64,000 bases of DNA from positions 1,488,001 through 1,552,000 of the forward strand of contig NZ_CP050177.1 of the NCBI RefSeq assembly GCF_011694815.1, given 5' to 3'. A program made the position numbers and the translations under genes. The notes under the pieces are model-generated. The model saw only the letters and a program-made list of their open reading frames with translations. It made no database searches and was not told the origin of the DNA. Source of the DNA: Streptomyces liangshanensis (GTDB lineage: Bacteria > Actinomycetota > Actinomycetes > Streptomycetales > Streptomycetaceae). Of the stretch, positions 54,075 to 62,478 are shown one piece after another; within the stretch, counting starts at the first letter, position 1, and each line of letters opens with the position of its first letter.

Positions 54075-56519
54075 ATGACGCCCACCGCGACCTACCGGCT
54101 CCAGCTCCAGCCGGACTTCCCCTTCTCGGCGGCGGCCAAAGCCGTGCCCTACCTCGCCGCGCTCGGCGTCTCGCACCTGCACCTCTCGCCGGTGCTGGAG
54201 GCCGTCCCCGGCTCGGCGCACGGCTACGACGTCGTCGACCACTCCGCCGTACGCGCCGAGCTGGGCGGCGAGGACGGCCTGCGCCGGCTGGCGGCCCGGG
54301 CCCATGAGTACGGCCTCGGGATCGTCCTCGACATCGTCCCCAACCACATGGCCACCGCGCCCCGGCACAACAAGGCCCTGTGGGAGGTGCTGCGCGAGGG
54401 CCGGGACTCGCCGTACGCCCGCTGGTTCGACATCGACTGGGACGCGGGGGACGGCAAGCTGCTGATGCCCGTCCTGCCGGGCCCGGTCGGCGGCGAGCTG
54501 GCCGCCGGCGAGCTGCGCGTCGAGGAGGGCCTGCTGTGCCACGGCGAGCAGCGCTTCCCGCTGGCCGAGGGCACCGCGCACCTGCCGCTGCCCGAGCTGC
54601 TGGACCGTCAGCACTACCGGCTCGCGTGGTGGCGGCTGGCCCGTACGGAGCTCAACTACCGGCGGTTCTTCACCATCTCCGACCTGATCGGGGTGCGGGT
54701 CGAGGACCCGGAGGTGTTCGACGCGACCCACGCGAAGATCCTCGAGCTGGTACGGGACGGCGTCGTGGACGGGCTGCGGATCGACCACCCGGACGGGCTG
54801 GCCGACCCGGAGGCGTACCTGCGGCGGCTGGACGAGGCGACGGGTGGCGACTGCTGGACGGTCGTGGAGAAGATCCTCACCGGCGAGGAGCCGCTCCCCG
54901 CGGGCTGGCCGGTCGCCGGGACCACCGGCTACGACGCGCTGCACCGGATCGACGGCGTCTTCACCGACCCGGTGGGCGCGCGGGCGCTGGAGGACCTGTA
55001 CCGCACGGTCGCGGCGCCGGCCGGGGACCGGGGCGGGTACTGGGAAGGTACGGTGCGCCGGGCCGCGTACAAGGTCGTCATCCATGAACTGGCCGCCGAG
55101 ACCGCGTTCCTCGGCCGGGCGGCGGAACGAATCTGCGCCGCGGACCCGGCCCTGCGGGACCACGCGCCGTGGGCGCTGCGCACGGCGATCCGGGAGCTGC
55201 TGGTCCGGGTGCCGGTCTACCGCCCGTACACGACGGCGGGCGGCCCGAGCCCGGACGCGGCGGAGGCGGCGGTGTCCGACGAGGCGGTACGGCAGGTGAA
55301 GGCGGCCTTCGTCGTGCCGGGCGAGTCGGCGGCGGTGGACGTCGTACGGGAGCTGGCGCTCGGCCGGCTCGGTACGGGCCCGGACCACGTGGCGTTCTGC
55401 GCGCGCTTCGCCCAGACGTCGTCGGCGCTGCGCGCCAAGTCCGTGGAGGACACGGCGTTCTACCGCTACGTGCCGCTGATCTCGGCGAACGAGGTGGGCG
55501 GCGATCCGGGCGATCCGGCGGTGAGCCCGGAGCGGTTCCACGCGTACTGCGCCCGGCTGGCACGCGACTGGCCGACCACCGGAACCGTACTGACGACGCA
55601 CGACACCAAGCGCAGCGCGGACGTTCGGGCCGGGATCGCTGTCCTGTCCGAGTGCCCCGAGCGGTGGGGCGACCTGCTGGAGCGGGTGACGGGCGTGGCG
55701 GCGCCGGACCCGCAGATGGCCTGGCAGGCGTGGCAGACGTCGGTGGGTTTCACCCCGGCGGGCGAGATCCTGGAGGAGAACGACGGGGGCGGGCGCGCGT
55801 TCGGCGCCGCTCCCGGGACGCCGGCCGGGGACGTGGAGGCGGCGGAGGCCTCCTGGCCGGACGGCGCGCGGATGGTGCCGGCCCTGCTCAAGTCGGTGCG
55901 GGAGGCGGGGCTGCACACCAACTGGACCGAGGGCGACCCGCTGTACGAGCGCGCGGTGACGGAGTTCGTCGAGGCGGGTCCGGCCGGGCCGGCGCGGCGG
56001 ACGGTCGCCGCGTTCACCCGCACGCTCGGCCCCTACGTACGGGCGAGCGCGCTGGGCGCGGCGCTGGTGCACCTGACGATGCCGGGGGTCCCCGACCTGT
56101 ACCAGGGCACGGAGCGGGAGTACGTGGCCCTGGTGGACCCGGACAACCGGGCGCCGTTCCGGACCGGGCCGCCCGACGAGAAGACGGTGGTCACGACGGC
56201 GGCGCTGGGGCTGCGCCGGGAGCGTCCCGAGGTGTTCGGCGCGTCGGGGACGTACCTGCCGCTGACCGCGAACGGCCGGGCCACGGACCACTGCCTGGCG
56301 TTCTGCCGCTCGGGCGAGGTGGTCACGGCGGTGACGCGGCTGCCTCTGCGCCTGGCGGAGGCGGGGGGCTGGGGCGACACCGAGCTGGTCCTGCCGCCGG
56401 GGCGCTGGTCGGACGCGCTGGCGTCCCCGGCGAGGGAGTTCGAGGGCGGCGTACCGGTGCTCGTGTCGGACCTCTTCGCGGACCGCCCGGTGGCGTTGCT
56501 GAGGACCGTTCGTCCGTAG
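54075..56519 (+). CDS. treY: Malto-oligosyltrehalose synthase
   Basis: 814 aa GH13 enzyme, the usual TreY length. It converts the reducing-end maltose of malto-oligosaccharides to trehalose by intramolecular transglucosylation. The signature start is PTATYRLQLQPDFPFSAAAKAVPYLAALGVSHLHLSPVLEAVPGSAHGYDVVDHS. Region II is VDGLRIDHPDGLADP (nucleophile Asp), region III WTVVEKIL (Glu), region IV TTHDTKRSADVRA (Asp). MPGVPDLYQGTE follows near the C terminus. No clear Shine-Dalgarno is present; TACGAT lies close to the ATG, so the mRNA may be leaderless. It works with TreZ and GlgX in this window. Confidence 0.95.
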   Translation: MTPTATYRLQLQPDFPFSAAAKAVPYLAALGVSHLHLSPVLEAVPGSAHGYDVVDHSAVRAELGGEDGLRRLAARAHEYGLGIVLDIVPNHMATAPRHNKALWEVLREGRDSPYARWFDIDWDAGDGKLLMPVLPGPVGGELAAGELRVEEGLLCHGEQRFPLAEGTAHLPLPELLDRQHYRLAWWRLARTELNYRRFFTISDLIGVRVEDPEVFDATHAKILELVRDGVVDGLRIDHPDGLADPEAYLRRLDEATGGDCWTVVEKILTGEEPLPAGWPVAGTTGYDALHRIDGVFTDPVGARALEDLYRTVAAPAGDRGGYWEGTVRRAAYKVVIHELAAETAFLGRAAERICAADPALRDHAPWALRTAIRELLVRVPVYRPYTTAGGPSPDAAEAAVSDEAVRQVKAAFVVPGESAAVDVVRELALGRLGTGPDHVAFCARFAQTSSALRAKSVEDTAFYRYVPLISANEVGGDPGDPAVSPERFHAYCARLARDWPTTGTVLTTHDTKRSADVRAGIAVLSECPERWGDLLERVTGVAAPDPQMAWQAWQTSVGFTPAGEILEENDGGGRAFGAAPGTPAGDVEAAEASWPDGARMVPALLKSVREAGLHTNWTEGDPLYERAVTEFVEAGPAGPARRTVAAFTRTLGPYVRASALGAALVHLTMPGVPDLYQGTEREYVALVDPDNRAPFRTGPPDEKTVVTTAALGLRRERPEVFGASGTYLPLTANGRATDHCLAFCRSGEVVTAVTRLPLRLAEAGGWGDTELVLPPGRWSDALASPAREFEGGVPVLVSDLFADRPVALLRTVRP

Positions 56520-56552
56520 ACGGACGCTCCGGCCCCCTGTGCCTCGCGCCCT

Positions 56553-56586
56553 GTGCCCCGCATCGTGTGCACGCGATGCGGGGCAC
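56553..56586. terminator. Terminator hairpin between treY and the P450 gene
   Basis: GTGCCCCGCATCG (56553-56565) and CGATGCGGGGCAC (56574-56586) form a perfect 13-bp stem with an 8-base loop, between convergent genes. Confidence 0.85.
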
Positions 56587-56725
56587 ACCGCCGTCGACCC
56601 GCGGGCGGAGATGCGGCGGGCGGAGATGCGGGAGTACGACGCGCTGGGGCGATCGCGGCGCTTTTCGGGTGATCGGAGCGGGCGAACAGGCTGTCAGTGC
56701 GGGTGAACGGGGCTCCCCCTGGGCC

Positions 56726-57856
56726 CTACGACCCCCGTCGGCCGCCGGGGCTGACCAGAAGCGTCCGCGGGGCCCTGACGACCAGTCCGGCCGGGACGGG
56801 GCGGAAGCCGTCGGCCCAGCGCAGGGCGGGCATCGCCGTCAGCAGGGCCCGTACGCCGTGTTCCGCCTCCAGGCCCGCGAGCAGCACGGCCGGGCAGGAG
56901 CCGGTGCCGAAGGTGAGCTGGCCGGGGTCGGTCCGCGCCAGGTCGAAGCGGTCGGGGTCCCGGAAGCGGGCGGGGTCGCGGCCCGCCGCGCCGATGAGGC
57001 AGGCGACCCGGGCGCCGGGCGGGAGGGTGCCGCCGGTCACCTCGACCTCGGCGGAGGTACGGCGCAGCACGACCTGGACGGGCGGGTCGCGCCGCAGGGA
57101 CTCGGCCCAGGCGCGCGGGATCAGCGCGGGGTGTTCGCGCAGGAGCGCGCCGAGGCCCGGCTCCCCCAGCACGTTGGCGAGGAACGCGGCGAGGGCCGTC
57201 TCGCGGACGGCGGTCCGGGACGCGCACGGTCCGGCGGGGGCGGTCTCGGCGCGGCGGCGTACGAGCCGGGACAGGTCGCGGCCGTCCCGGCAGGCGCCGC
57301 CGACGGCGGTCGCGAGCGCCCCGGCGGGCAGCCACCGGCAGAACTCCTCGACCAGGTCGGCCCGCCCCCGCCCGGCGATACGCCGCGCGAGGACGTACGC
57401 GGTGCGCTCGACGACCTCCCCGAGCCCGCGTTCCGGCAGCACGGGGTGGGCGGCGCAGTCCGGGTCGCCGGGCCGGTGGCCCTGGGTGAACCGGGGGTCG
57501 GTGAGCGCGAGGGAGACGTCGTCGTACCGGCTGACGAGCCAGACCCCGAGGACGGGCTCGTAGGCGAGGGGCGAACGCTCGCGGAGGGTGCGGTAGAAGG
57601 GGTACGGATCGGGCACGGCCCCCCGCAACAACACCCGGGGCACCCCATTGCCCCCACCGCTCCCGCCCGCGCCCCGCACGTCGGCCCCGCCGCCACCGGG
57701 CAGGGCGACCCGCGAGGCCGCCGGGCACTCGGCGGGGACGCCTCCGGGGGCGGGCCACGCGGCGGAGGTGGCGGGGGTCAGCGCGGGGTCGTCCCGCCCG
57801 GCTGCCGGGTCCGTCGCGTTCGTGGCGCGTATGCGGGCGGACGGATCGACCGGCAT
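56726..57856 (-). CDS. Atypical cytochrome P450
   Basis: 376 aa from ATG 57856 (AAGGGGG 5 nt upstream). The P450 landmarks are YPFYRTLRERSPLAYEPVLGVWLVSRYDDV near the N terminus and a K-helix ExxR (ESLR in AWAESLRRDPPVQVVLRR). The DPARFRDPDRFDLART PERF-like region and the haem loop TFGTGSCPAVLLAGLEAE follow. The haem loop is two residues shorter than the usual FGxGxHxC and lacks the His/Arg, and the I-helix (A/G)GxxT motif is not seen. The Cys is present, but redox function is uncertain. It has a glycine-rich N-terminal segment and no ferredoxin gene nearby. Confidence 0.72.
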   Translation of the reverse strand: MPVDPSARIRATNATDPAAGRDDPALTPATSAAWPAPGGVPAECPAASRVALPGGGGADVRGAGGSGGGNGVPRVLLRGAVPDPYPFYRTLRERSPLAYEPVLGVWLVSRYDDVSLALTDPRFTQGHRPGDPDCAAHPVLPERGLGEVVERTAYVLARRIAGRGRADLVEEFCRWLPAGALATAVGGACRDGRDLSRLVRRRAETAPAGPCASRTAVRETALAAFLANVLGEPGLGALLREHPALIPRAWAESLRRDPPVQVVLRRTSAEVEVTGGTLPPGARVACLIGAAGRDPARFRDPDRFDLARTDPGQLTFGTGSCPAVLLAGLEAEHGVRALLTAMPALRWADGFRPVPAGLVVRAPRTLLVSPGGRRGS

Positions 57857-58048
57857 GTGGGCCCCCTTGACCGGGCGGGCGCGCCTGCGGACGGGCGCGG
57901 TTACCCCACAGCCGACCACCGTCCGGGCCGCCCCGCAGTCGGCGCACGGCCGTACGGGTGGCGGACGGGGCCGGTCAGCGGTACGCGGCGCCCGTACCGG
58001 CGGACACGCCCGTACCCGGCAGAGGTCCCCGTACCGGCGGACGCTCCC

Positions 58049-58615
58049 TCAGCTCCGGGGCTGCTGTTCCCCCGAGGACAGGCGGAAGTCCATCCGGCCG
58101 AAGCCCACCATGTCGCCGTCCCGCACCACGACCGTCTCGGTGACGCGGCGCCCGTTGACCGTCGTGCCGTTCGTCGAGCCGAGGTCGCGGAGGATCCACA
58201 CCCCGCCCTGCATGCTCAGCTCGGCGTGGACGCGGGAGACCGTCTCGTGGCTGAGCCGCAGTCCGTTCATCGGATCGCGGCCGATCCGCAGCGGGTACGG
58301 GCCCGGCTGCGGGAGCAGCAGCTTCGGCAGGCGTTCGACCTGCCACGCCCTGCGCAGCCGTATCGAGAACGCCGAGATCCGGCTCACCGTGCCGAAGAGC
58401 TTCCGCGACCACGGGCTCTCGGTCTCCAAGTCCGCGGTGATCGCCTTGAGTTCGTCGATGCCCCGGGCCGCGAGCACGAGATCCGTACGGCGCAGGAAGG
58501 TGTCGTGCGACAGCCGGCCCATCGCCGCGCCCTCCCTGAGCACCGCGAGTACGCGGTCGCGCTCGGCGTCGGACAGCCGCGCGGGATACGTCTGGAACTC
58601 GAAGGAGGACGTCAC
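58049..58615 (-). CDS. DUF1707 and FHA domain protein
   Basis: 188 aa from GTG 58615. The N-terminal part (ARLSDAERDRVLAVLREGAAMGRLSHDTFLRRTDLVLAARGIDELKAITADL) is a DUF1707/SHOCT-like helical domain. The C-terminal FHA domain is PLRIGRDPMNGLRLSHETVSRVHAELSMQGGVWILRDLGSTNGTTVNGRRV, with GR, SxxH and NG conserved. FHA domains bind phosphothreonine, so it is a likely partner of a Ser/Thr kinase; none is adjacent. The start has a weak ribosome binding site. Confidence 0.85.
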   Translation of the reverse strand: MTSSFEFQTYPARLSDAERDRVLAVLREGAAMGRLSHDTFLRRTDLVLAARGIDELKAITADLETESPWSRKLFGTVSRISAFSIRLRRAWQVERLPKLLLPQPGPYPLRIGRDPMNGLRLSHETVSRVHAELSMQGGVWILRDLGSTNGTTVNGRRVTETVVVRDGDMVGFGRMDFRLSSGEQQPRS

Positions 58616-58927
58616 CCCGTGATTGTCGGGCCGACGCCCCCGAGGTGTCCAGACGGTACCGGCGGCACACCACATCCGGCCCAGCGCTGACCTGCACCGG
58701 AGGGAACCCGCGCCCGATTCGCGGCGATCACCCGGCCTCCGGCCGTCTGTCTTGTCACCATGGGGGGACAGTAGTGAGGACAGTGGTCCTGACCGCTGTG
58801 GGTGACAGCTGTGGTGACGCAGCGGCGACAGCTGAGGTGACGGCAGCGGTGACGGCAGCGGTGACGGCAGCGGTGACAGGCGGGTACATCGGGTACTGGC
58901 CGGTACGGCGACAAGGGGGAACAGCCC
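58616..58927. repeat. Divergent region with 12-bp tandem repeats upstream of treZ
   Basis: GGTGACGGCAGC repeats at 58836, 58848 and 58860, with a partial copy at 58872 and degenerate copies back to about 58800. The remainder of this 312-bp gap between the FHA gene and treZ shows no gene. The repeats might be a cluster of protein binding sites or a slippage array. Confidence 0.7.
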
Positions 58928-60679
58928 GTGCAGTTCGAGGTGTGGGCGCCGCAGGCGCAGGACCGGGTCGTGCTCCGGGTCGAGGACGACGACGTACCGA
59001 TGGAACGCGATCCGGAGCGCGACGGCTGGTGGATCGCCCAGGCGCCCGCCGCCGACGGGAGCCGGTACGGCTTCGCGCTCGACGGCGGTCCCGTCCTGCC
59101 CGACCCCCGCTCGCGCCGCCAGCCCGACGGCCCCGACGGGCTGAGCGCGGTCGTGGACCAGACGGCGCACGAGTGGCAGGCCGAATGGCCCGGCGTGGAC
59201 CTGCCGGGAGCCGTCCTGTACGAGATGCACGTGGGGACGTTCACCGGCGAGGGCACCTTCGACGCGGCGGCGGAGCAGCTCGGCGCGCTGGCCGAACTGG
59301 GCGTCACCCATGTCGAGTTGATGCCCGTGTGCCCGTTCCCCGGGGTCCACGGGTGGGGGTACGAGGGGGTGTCGCTGTGGGCGGTGCACGAGCCGTACGG
59401 CGGCCCGGCCGGGCTGAAGCGCTTCGTCGACGCCGCGCACGCCCTCGGGCTCGGCGTCGTCCTGGACGTGGTGCACAACCACCTGGGCCCGGCGGGCAAC
59501 TACCTGCCCCAGTTCGGCCCGTACTTCACGGACACCCATCACACGCCGTGGGGCGCGGCCGTCAACCTGGACGCCCCGGGATCGGACGACGTCCGCGCGT
59601 ACCTGCTGGAGAGCGCCCTCGCGTGGCTGCGGGACTTCCGGCTGGACGGGCTGCGCCTCGACGCTGTGCACGCGCTGGCCGACCACCGCGCGCTGACGTT
59701 CCTCGAAGAGCTGTCCACCGCGGTGGACGGGCTCTCGGGGGGCCTCGGCCGCCCGCTGTTCCTGATCGCCGAGTCCGACCTCGCGGACCCGCGCACGACC
59801 ACCCCCCGCACCCAGGGCGGGCTGGGCCTGCACGCGCAGTGGAACGACGACTTCCACCACGCGCTGCACACCGCGCTGACCGGCGAGGGCCAGGGCTACT
59901 ACGCGGACTTCGCGCGCGCGCCGCTCGCCGCGCTCGCGAAGACGCTGACGCGGGTCTTCTTCCACGACGGTACGTATTCGAGCTTCCGGGGCCGTACGCA
60001 CGGCCGTCCCGTGGACCTGACGCGGACCCCGGCGCACCGCTTCCTCGGGTACGCGCAGACCCACGACCAGATCGGCAACCGCGCGCTCGGGGACCGGCTG
60101 TCCGCCACGCTCTCCCCCGGACTGCTGGCGTGCGCCGCCGCGTTGGTGCTGACGGGGCCGCACACGCCGATGCTGTTCATGGGCGAGGAGTGGGGGGCGC
60201 GCACGCCGTGGCAGTTCTTCACCGACCACCCGGACCCGGTGCTCGCGGAGGCCGTACGCAACGGCAGGCGCCGGGAGTTCGGGGCGCACGGGTGGGCGGA
60301 GGAGGACATCCCGGACCCGCAGGACCCGGCGACCCGTGACCGTTCCTGCCTGGACCGCGCGGAGTTGGCGGAGGAGCCGCACGCGCGCCTGCTGGCCTGG
60401 CACCGCGACCTGATCGCCCTGCGCCGCGGCCAGCCGGACCTGGCGGACCCGAACCTCGCGTCGGTGAAGGTCGCGTACGACGAGGAGGCGCGCTGGCTCG
60501 CGTACCGGCGGGGCGATCTGCGGATCGCGGTCAACCTCTCCCCGGGGCCGGTGGAGATCCCCCTCGGCGGCCCGGTCGCGGCCCGCGTCCTGGCCGCATG
60601 GAACCCGGTGGAACCGCCGGGCGCGGACGGCGTCCTGCGCCTGCCCGCGGAGTCGTGCGTGGTCCTGGCGGGCGGCTGA
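58928..60679 (+). CDS. treZ: Malto-oligosyltrehalose trehalohydrolase
   Basis: 583 aa GH13 enzyme that cleaves trehalose from maltooligosyl-trehalose made by TreY. A short N-terminal beta domain (QFEVWAPQAQDRVVLRVEDDDVPM) precedes the barrel. Region I is VLDVVHNHLGPAGNYL, region II LDGLRLDAVHALAD with nucleophile Asp, region III FLIAESDLADP with Glu, region IV THDQIGNRALGDRL with Asp. MLFMGEEWGARTPWQFFTDH is typical of TreZ. The start is GTG 58928 with AAGGGGG upstream. It is separated from treY by the reverse-strand P450 and FHA genes. Confidence 0.95.
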   Translation: MQFEVWAPQAQDRVVLRVEDDDVPMERDPERDGWWIAQAPAADGSRYGFALDGGPVLPDPRSRRQPDGPDGLSAVVDQTAHEWQAEWPGVDLPGAVLYEMHVGTFTGEGTFDAAAEQLGALAELGVTHVELMPVCPFPGVHGWGYEGVSLWAVHEPYGGPAGLKRFVDAAHALGLGVVLDVVHNHLGPAGNYLPQFGPYFTDTHHTPWGAAVNLDAPGSDDVRAYLLESALAWLRDFRLDGLRLDAVHALADHRALTFLEELSTAVDGLSGGLGRPLFLIAESDLADPRTTTPRTQGGLGLHAQWNDDFHHALHTALTGEGQGYYADFARAPLAALAKTLTRVFFHDGTYSSFRGRTHGRPVDLTRTPAHRFLGYAQTHDQIGNRALGDRLSATLSPGLLACAAALVLTGPHTPMLFMGEEWGARTPWQFFTDHPDPVLAEAVRNGRRREFGAHGWAEEDIPDPQDPATRDRSCLDRAELAEEPHARLLAWHRDLIALRRGQPDLADPNLASVKVAYDEEARWLAYRRGDLRIAVNLSPGPVEIPLGGPVAARVLAAWNPVEPPGADGVLRLPAESCVVLAGG

Positions 60680-60725
60680 ACGGGGCCCCGGGCCAAGGGG
60701 GTTCGGTACGGGCGGGTGGGCGGCG

Positions 60726-61145
60726 TCAGCTGCCTGAGGGCAGCGCGAAGGGGTCTTCGGGCGGGAAGCAGCCGTACTCCACCAGCGACAGCGGATCGTC
60801 GAGGACGACCTGCGTGAACTCGCCCGCCGGGCGAAGTCCGTCCGGGCGAAGTCCGTCCGGGCGAAGTCCGTCCGGGCGTACGGGAGTCGGCGCGCCGGCG
60901 TGTGCGGGTGGCGTCGTGTCCGGTGAGCCGGCCGCGAGCCCGCCGAAGCGCCCCAGGAGGGCGAACACGGCGTCATGGACGTCGCGGACGTCCTCGGCGG
61001 CGGTCTCTTCGGTGGCGTCGGGGGAGAGTTCGAGGTGGGCGGCGCGGGCGGCGGCGAGGAAGCGCTCCGGATCGGCGATCACCACGTCCTGCCGGATCCG
61101 GACACTCACCCGCATGCCGGCCGCCGGCACTGTCATCTCGTCCAC
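60726..61145 (-). CDS. Hypothetical protein with LRPDG repeats
   Basis: 139 aa, start uncertain (GTG 61145, ATG 61136 or ATG 61115). The N-terminal half (VSVRIRQDVVIADPERFLAAARAAHLELSPDATEETAAEDVRDVHDAVFALLGRFGG) is well structured and acidic. A linker holds LRPDG three times in tandem. The C terminus is EFTQVVLDDPLSLVEYGCFPPEDPFAL. I do not recognise the family. It is 57 bp from the M24 peptidase stop, on the same strand, and may be cotranscribed. Confidence 0.6.
   Translation of the reverse strand: MDEMTVPAAGMRVSVRIRQDVVIADPERFLAAARAAHLELSPDATEETAAEDVRDVHDAVFALLGRFGGLAAGSPDTTPPAHAGAPTPVRPDGLRPDGLRPDGLRPAGEFTQVVLDDPLSLVEYGCFPPEDPFALPSGS
60827..60879 (-). repeat. 15-bp in-frame tandem repeat, 3.5 copies
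   Basis: CCGGGCGAAGTCCGT repeats at 60827, 60842 and 60857, with a partial fourth at 60872. It encodes the LRPDG units of the hypothetical protein and, being 15 bp, can expand or contract without frameshift. Confidence 0.9.
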
Positions 61146-61202
61146 CGCGTCACGGTATCCGACGGCAGAACGCCACCACCGACCCGCACCGCACCCACTC
61201 CC

Positions 61203-62345
61203 CTACTCCACCAACGCCATCTCCCGCGACGTGTTGTTGAAGCGGCGGCCACCGTCCTCCGTCACCGTGACGATGTCCTCGATCCGGACGCCGAAGCGGC
61301 CGGGCAGGTAGACGCCGGGCTCGATGGAGAAGCACATGCCGGGCACCATCGGCCGCTCCTCGCCCTCGATCATGTACGGCGGCTCGTGGGTGGTGACGCC
61401 GATGCCGTGGCCGGTGCGGTGGATGAAGTACTCGCCGTATCCCGCCGCGTCGATGACCGCGCGGGCGGCCCGGTCGACCTCCTGGCAGGCCACGCCGGGA
61501 CGCACGGCCTCGAACCCGGCCTGCTGCGCCTCGCGGACGAGGTCGTGGACGGCCCGCTCCTCGGCGGTCGGCTCGCCGACGTGGACGGTACGGGTGGTGT
61601 CGGAGCCGTACCCGTGCTTGAGCCCGCCGAAGTCGAGGACGATCATGTCGCCCCGCTCGATGACGCGGGTGCCCGCCTCGTGATGCGGGTTGGCGCCGTT
61701 GGGGCCCGAGCCGACCACGGTGAAGTCGACCTGCGAGTGGCCGTGCCGCAGGAGGAGCGCGGCAAGGTCGGCGGCCACCTCCGTCTCCCTGCGCCCGGCG
61801 AACCGTACGCCGAGGATGTCGCCGTACGCCGCGTCGGCGGCGGCGCCCGCCGCCTCGGCCCTGGCCAGCTCCCGGGCGTCCTTGACGGCGCGGAGCATGG
61901 GCAGCGCCTCGGTGAGCGCCACGTACGACGTGCCGGGCAGGGCGTGCTGGAACGCGAGGAGGTGCATGGCCCAGGCGTTGTCGCTGACGCCGAAGCGCCC
62001 CGCGGGGTCGAGCAGGGGCGCGGTGACGGCGTACGGGTCCTTGGCGTCGGTCCAGTCGCGCAGCGTCAGCGCGGCCGCCCCCGGCGCGCGCTCCGCGTCA
62101 CCGGCCTCCAGGGCCGGCACGACGAGCACGGGGTCCTGGCCGGCGGCGAGGACGAGCAGCGTCAGGCGCTCGGTGTCGGCGCCGGGCCGGTAGCCGGTGA
62201 GGTACGTGAGGTCGGGCCCGGGAGCGACGAGCAGCCCCGCCAGCCCCTCGTCGGCGGCCGACGCGACGGCGCGGGCCATCCGGACGCGGTAGTCGTCGGC
62301 GGTGAAGGGGGCGAGGGCGGGGTTGTCTTCGGTGCTGATGGCCAT
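61203..62345 (-). CDS. M24 family Xaa-Pro peptidase (aminopeptidase P / PepQ-like)
   Basis: 380 aa. The N-terminal creatinase-like domain (LAGLLVAPGPDLTYLTGYRPGADTERLTLLVL) precedes the pita-bread catalytic domain. The dinuclear metal ligands are Asp in VLDFGG, Asp in SDTTRT, His in HRTGHGIGVTTHEPP, Glu in CFSIEPGVYLPG and Glu in VRIEDIVTV. It cleaves a prolyl bond in dipeptides or at peptide N termini in the cytoplasm. No export signal is seen. Confidence 0.9.
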   Translation of the reverse strand: MAISTEDNPALAPFTADDYRVRMARAVASAADEGLAGLLVAPGPDLTYLTGYRPGADTERLTLLVLAAGQDPVLVVPALEAGDAERAPGAAALTLRDWTDAKDPYAVTAPLLDPAGRFGVSDNAWAMHLLAFQHALPGTSYVALTEALPMLRAVKDARELARAEAAGAAADAAYGDILGVRFAGRRETEVAADLAALLLRHGHSQVDFTVVGSGPNGANPHHEAGTRVIERGDMIVLDFGGLKHGYGSDTTRTVHVGEPTAEERAVHDLVREAQQAGFEAVRPGVACQEVDRAARAVIDAAGYGEYFIHRTGHGIGVTTHEPPYMIEGEERPMVPGMCFSIEPGVYLPGRFGVRIEDIVTVTEDGGRRFNNTSREMALVE

Positions 62346-62426
62346 GCCTTCATCCTGCCGCCCGAACCTACGCGGCGCGACCCCCTGGGGTGGGGAGCCC
62401 GCCCGCCCGGGGGCGGACGGAGGTGG

Positions 62427-62467
62427 CCGCTCCGGGCCCGAGCCGTCGGGGCCGGTGCCCGGAGCGG
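62427..62467 (-). terminator. Terminator hairpin after the RlpA/ricin gene
   Basis: CCGCTCCGGGC (62427-62437) pairs exactly with GCCCGGAGCGG (62457-62467), 11 bp past the stop of the reverse-strand gene. Confidence 0.8.
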
Positions 62468-62478
62468 TCCGTCGTGGG

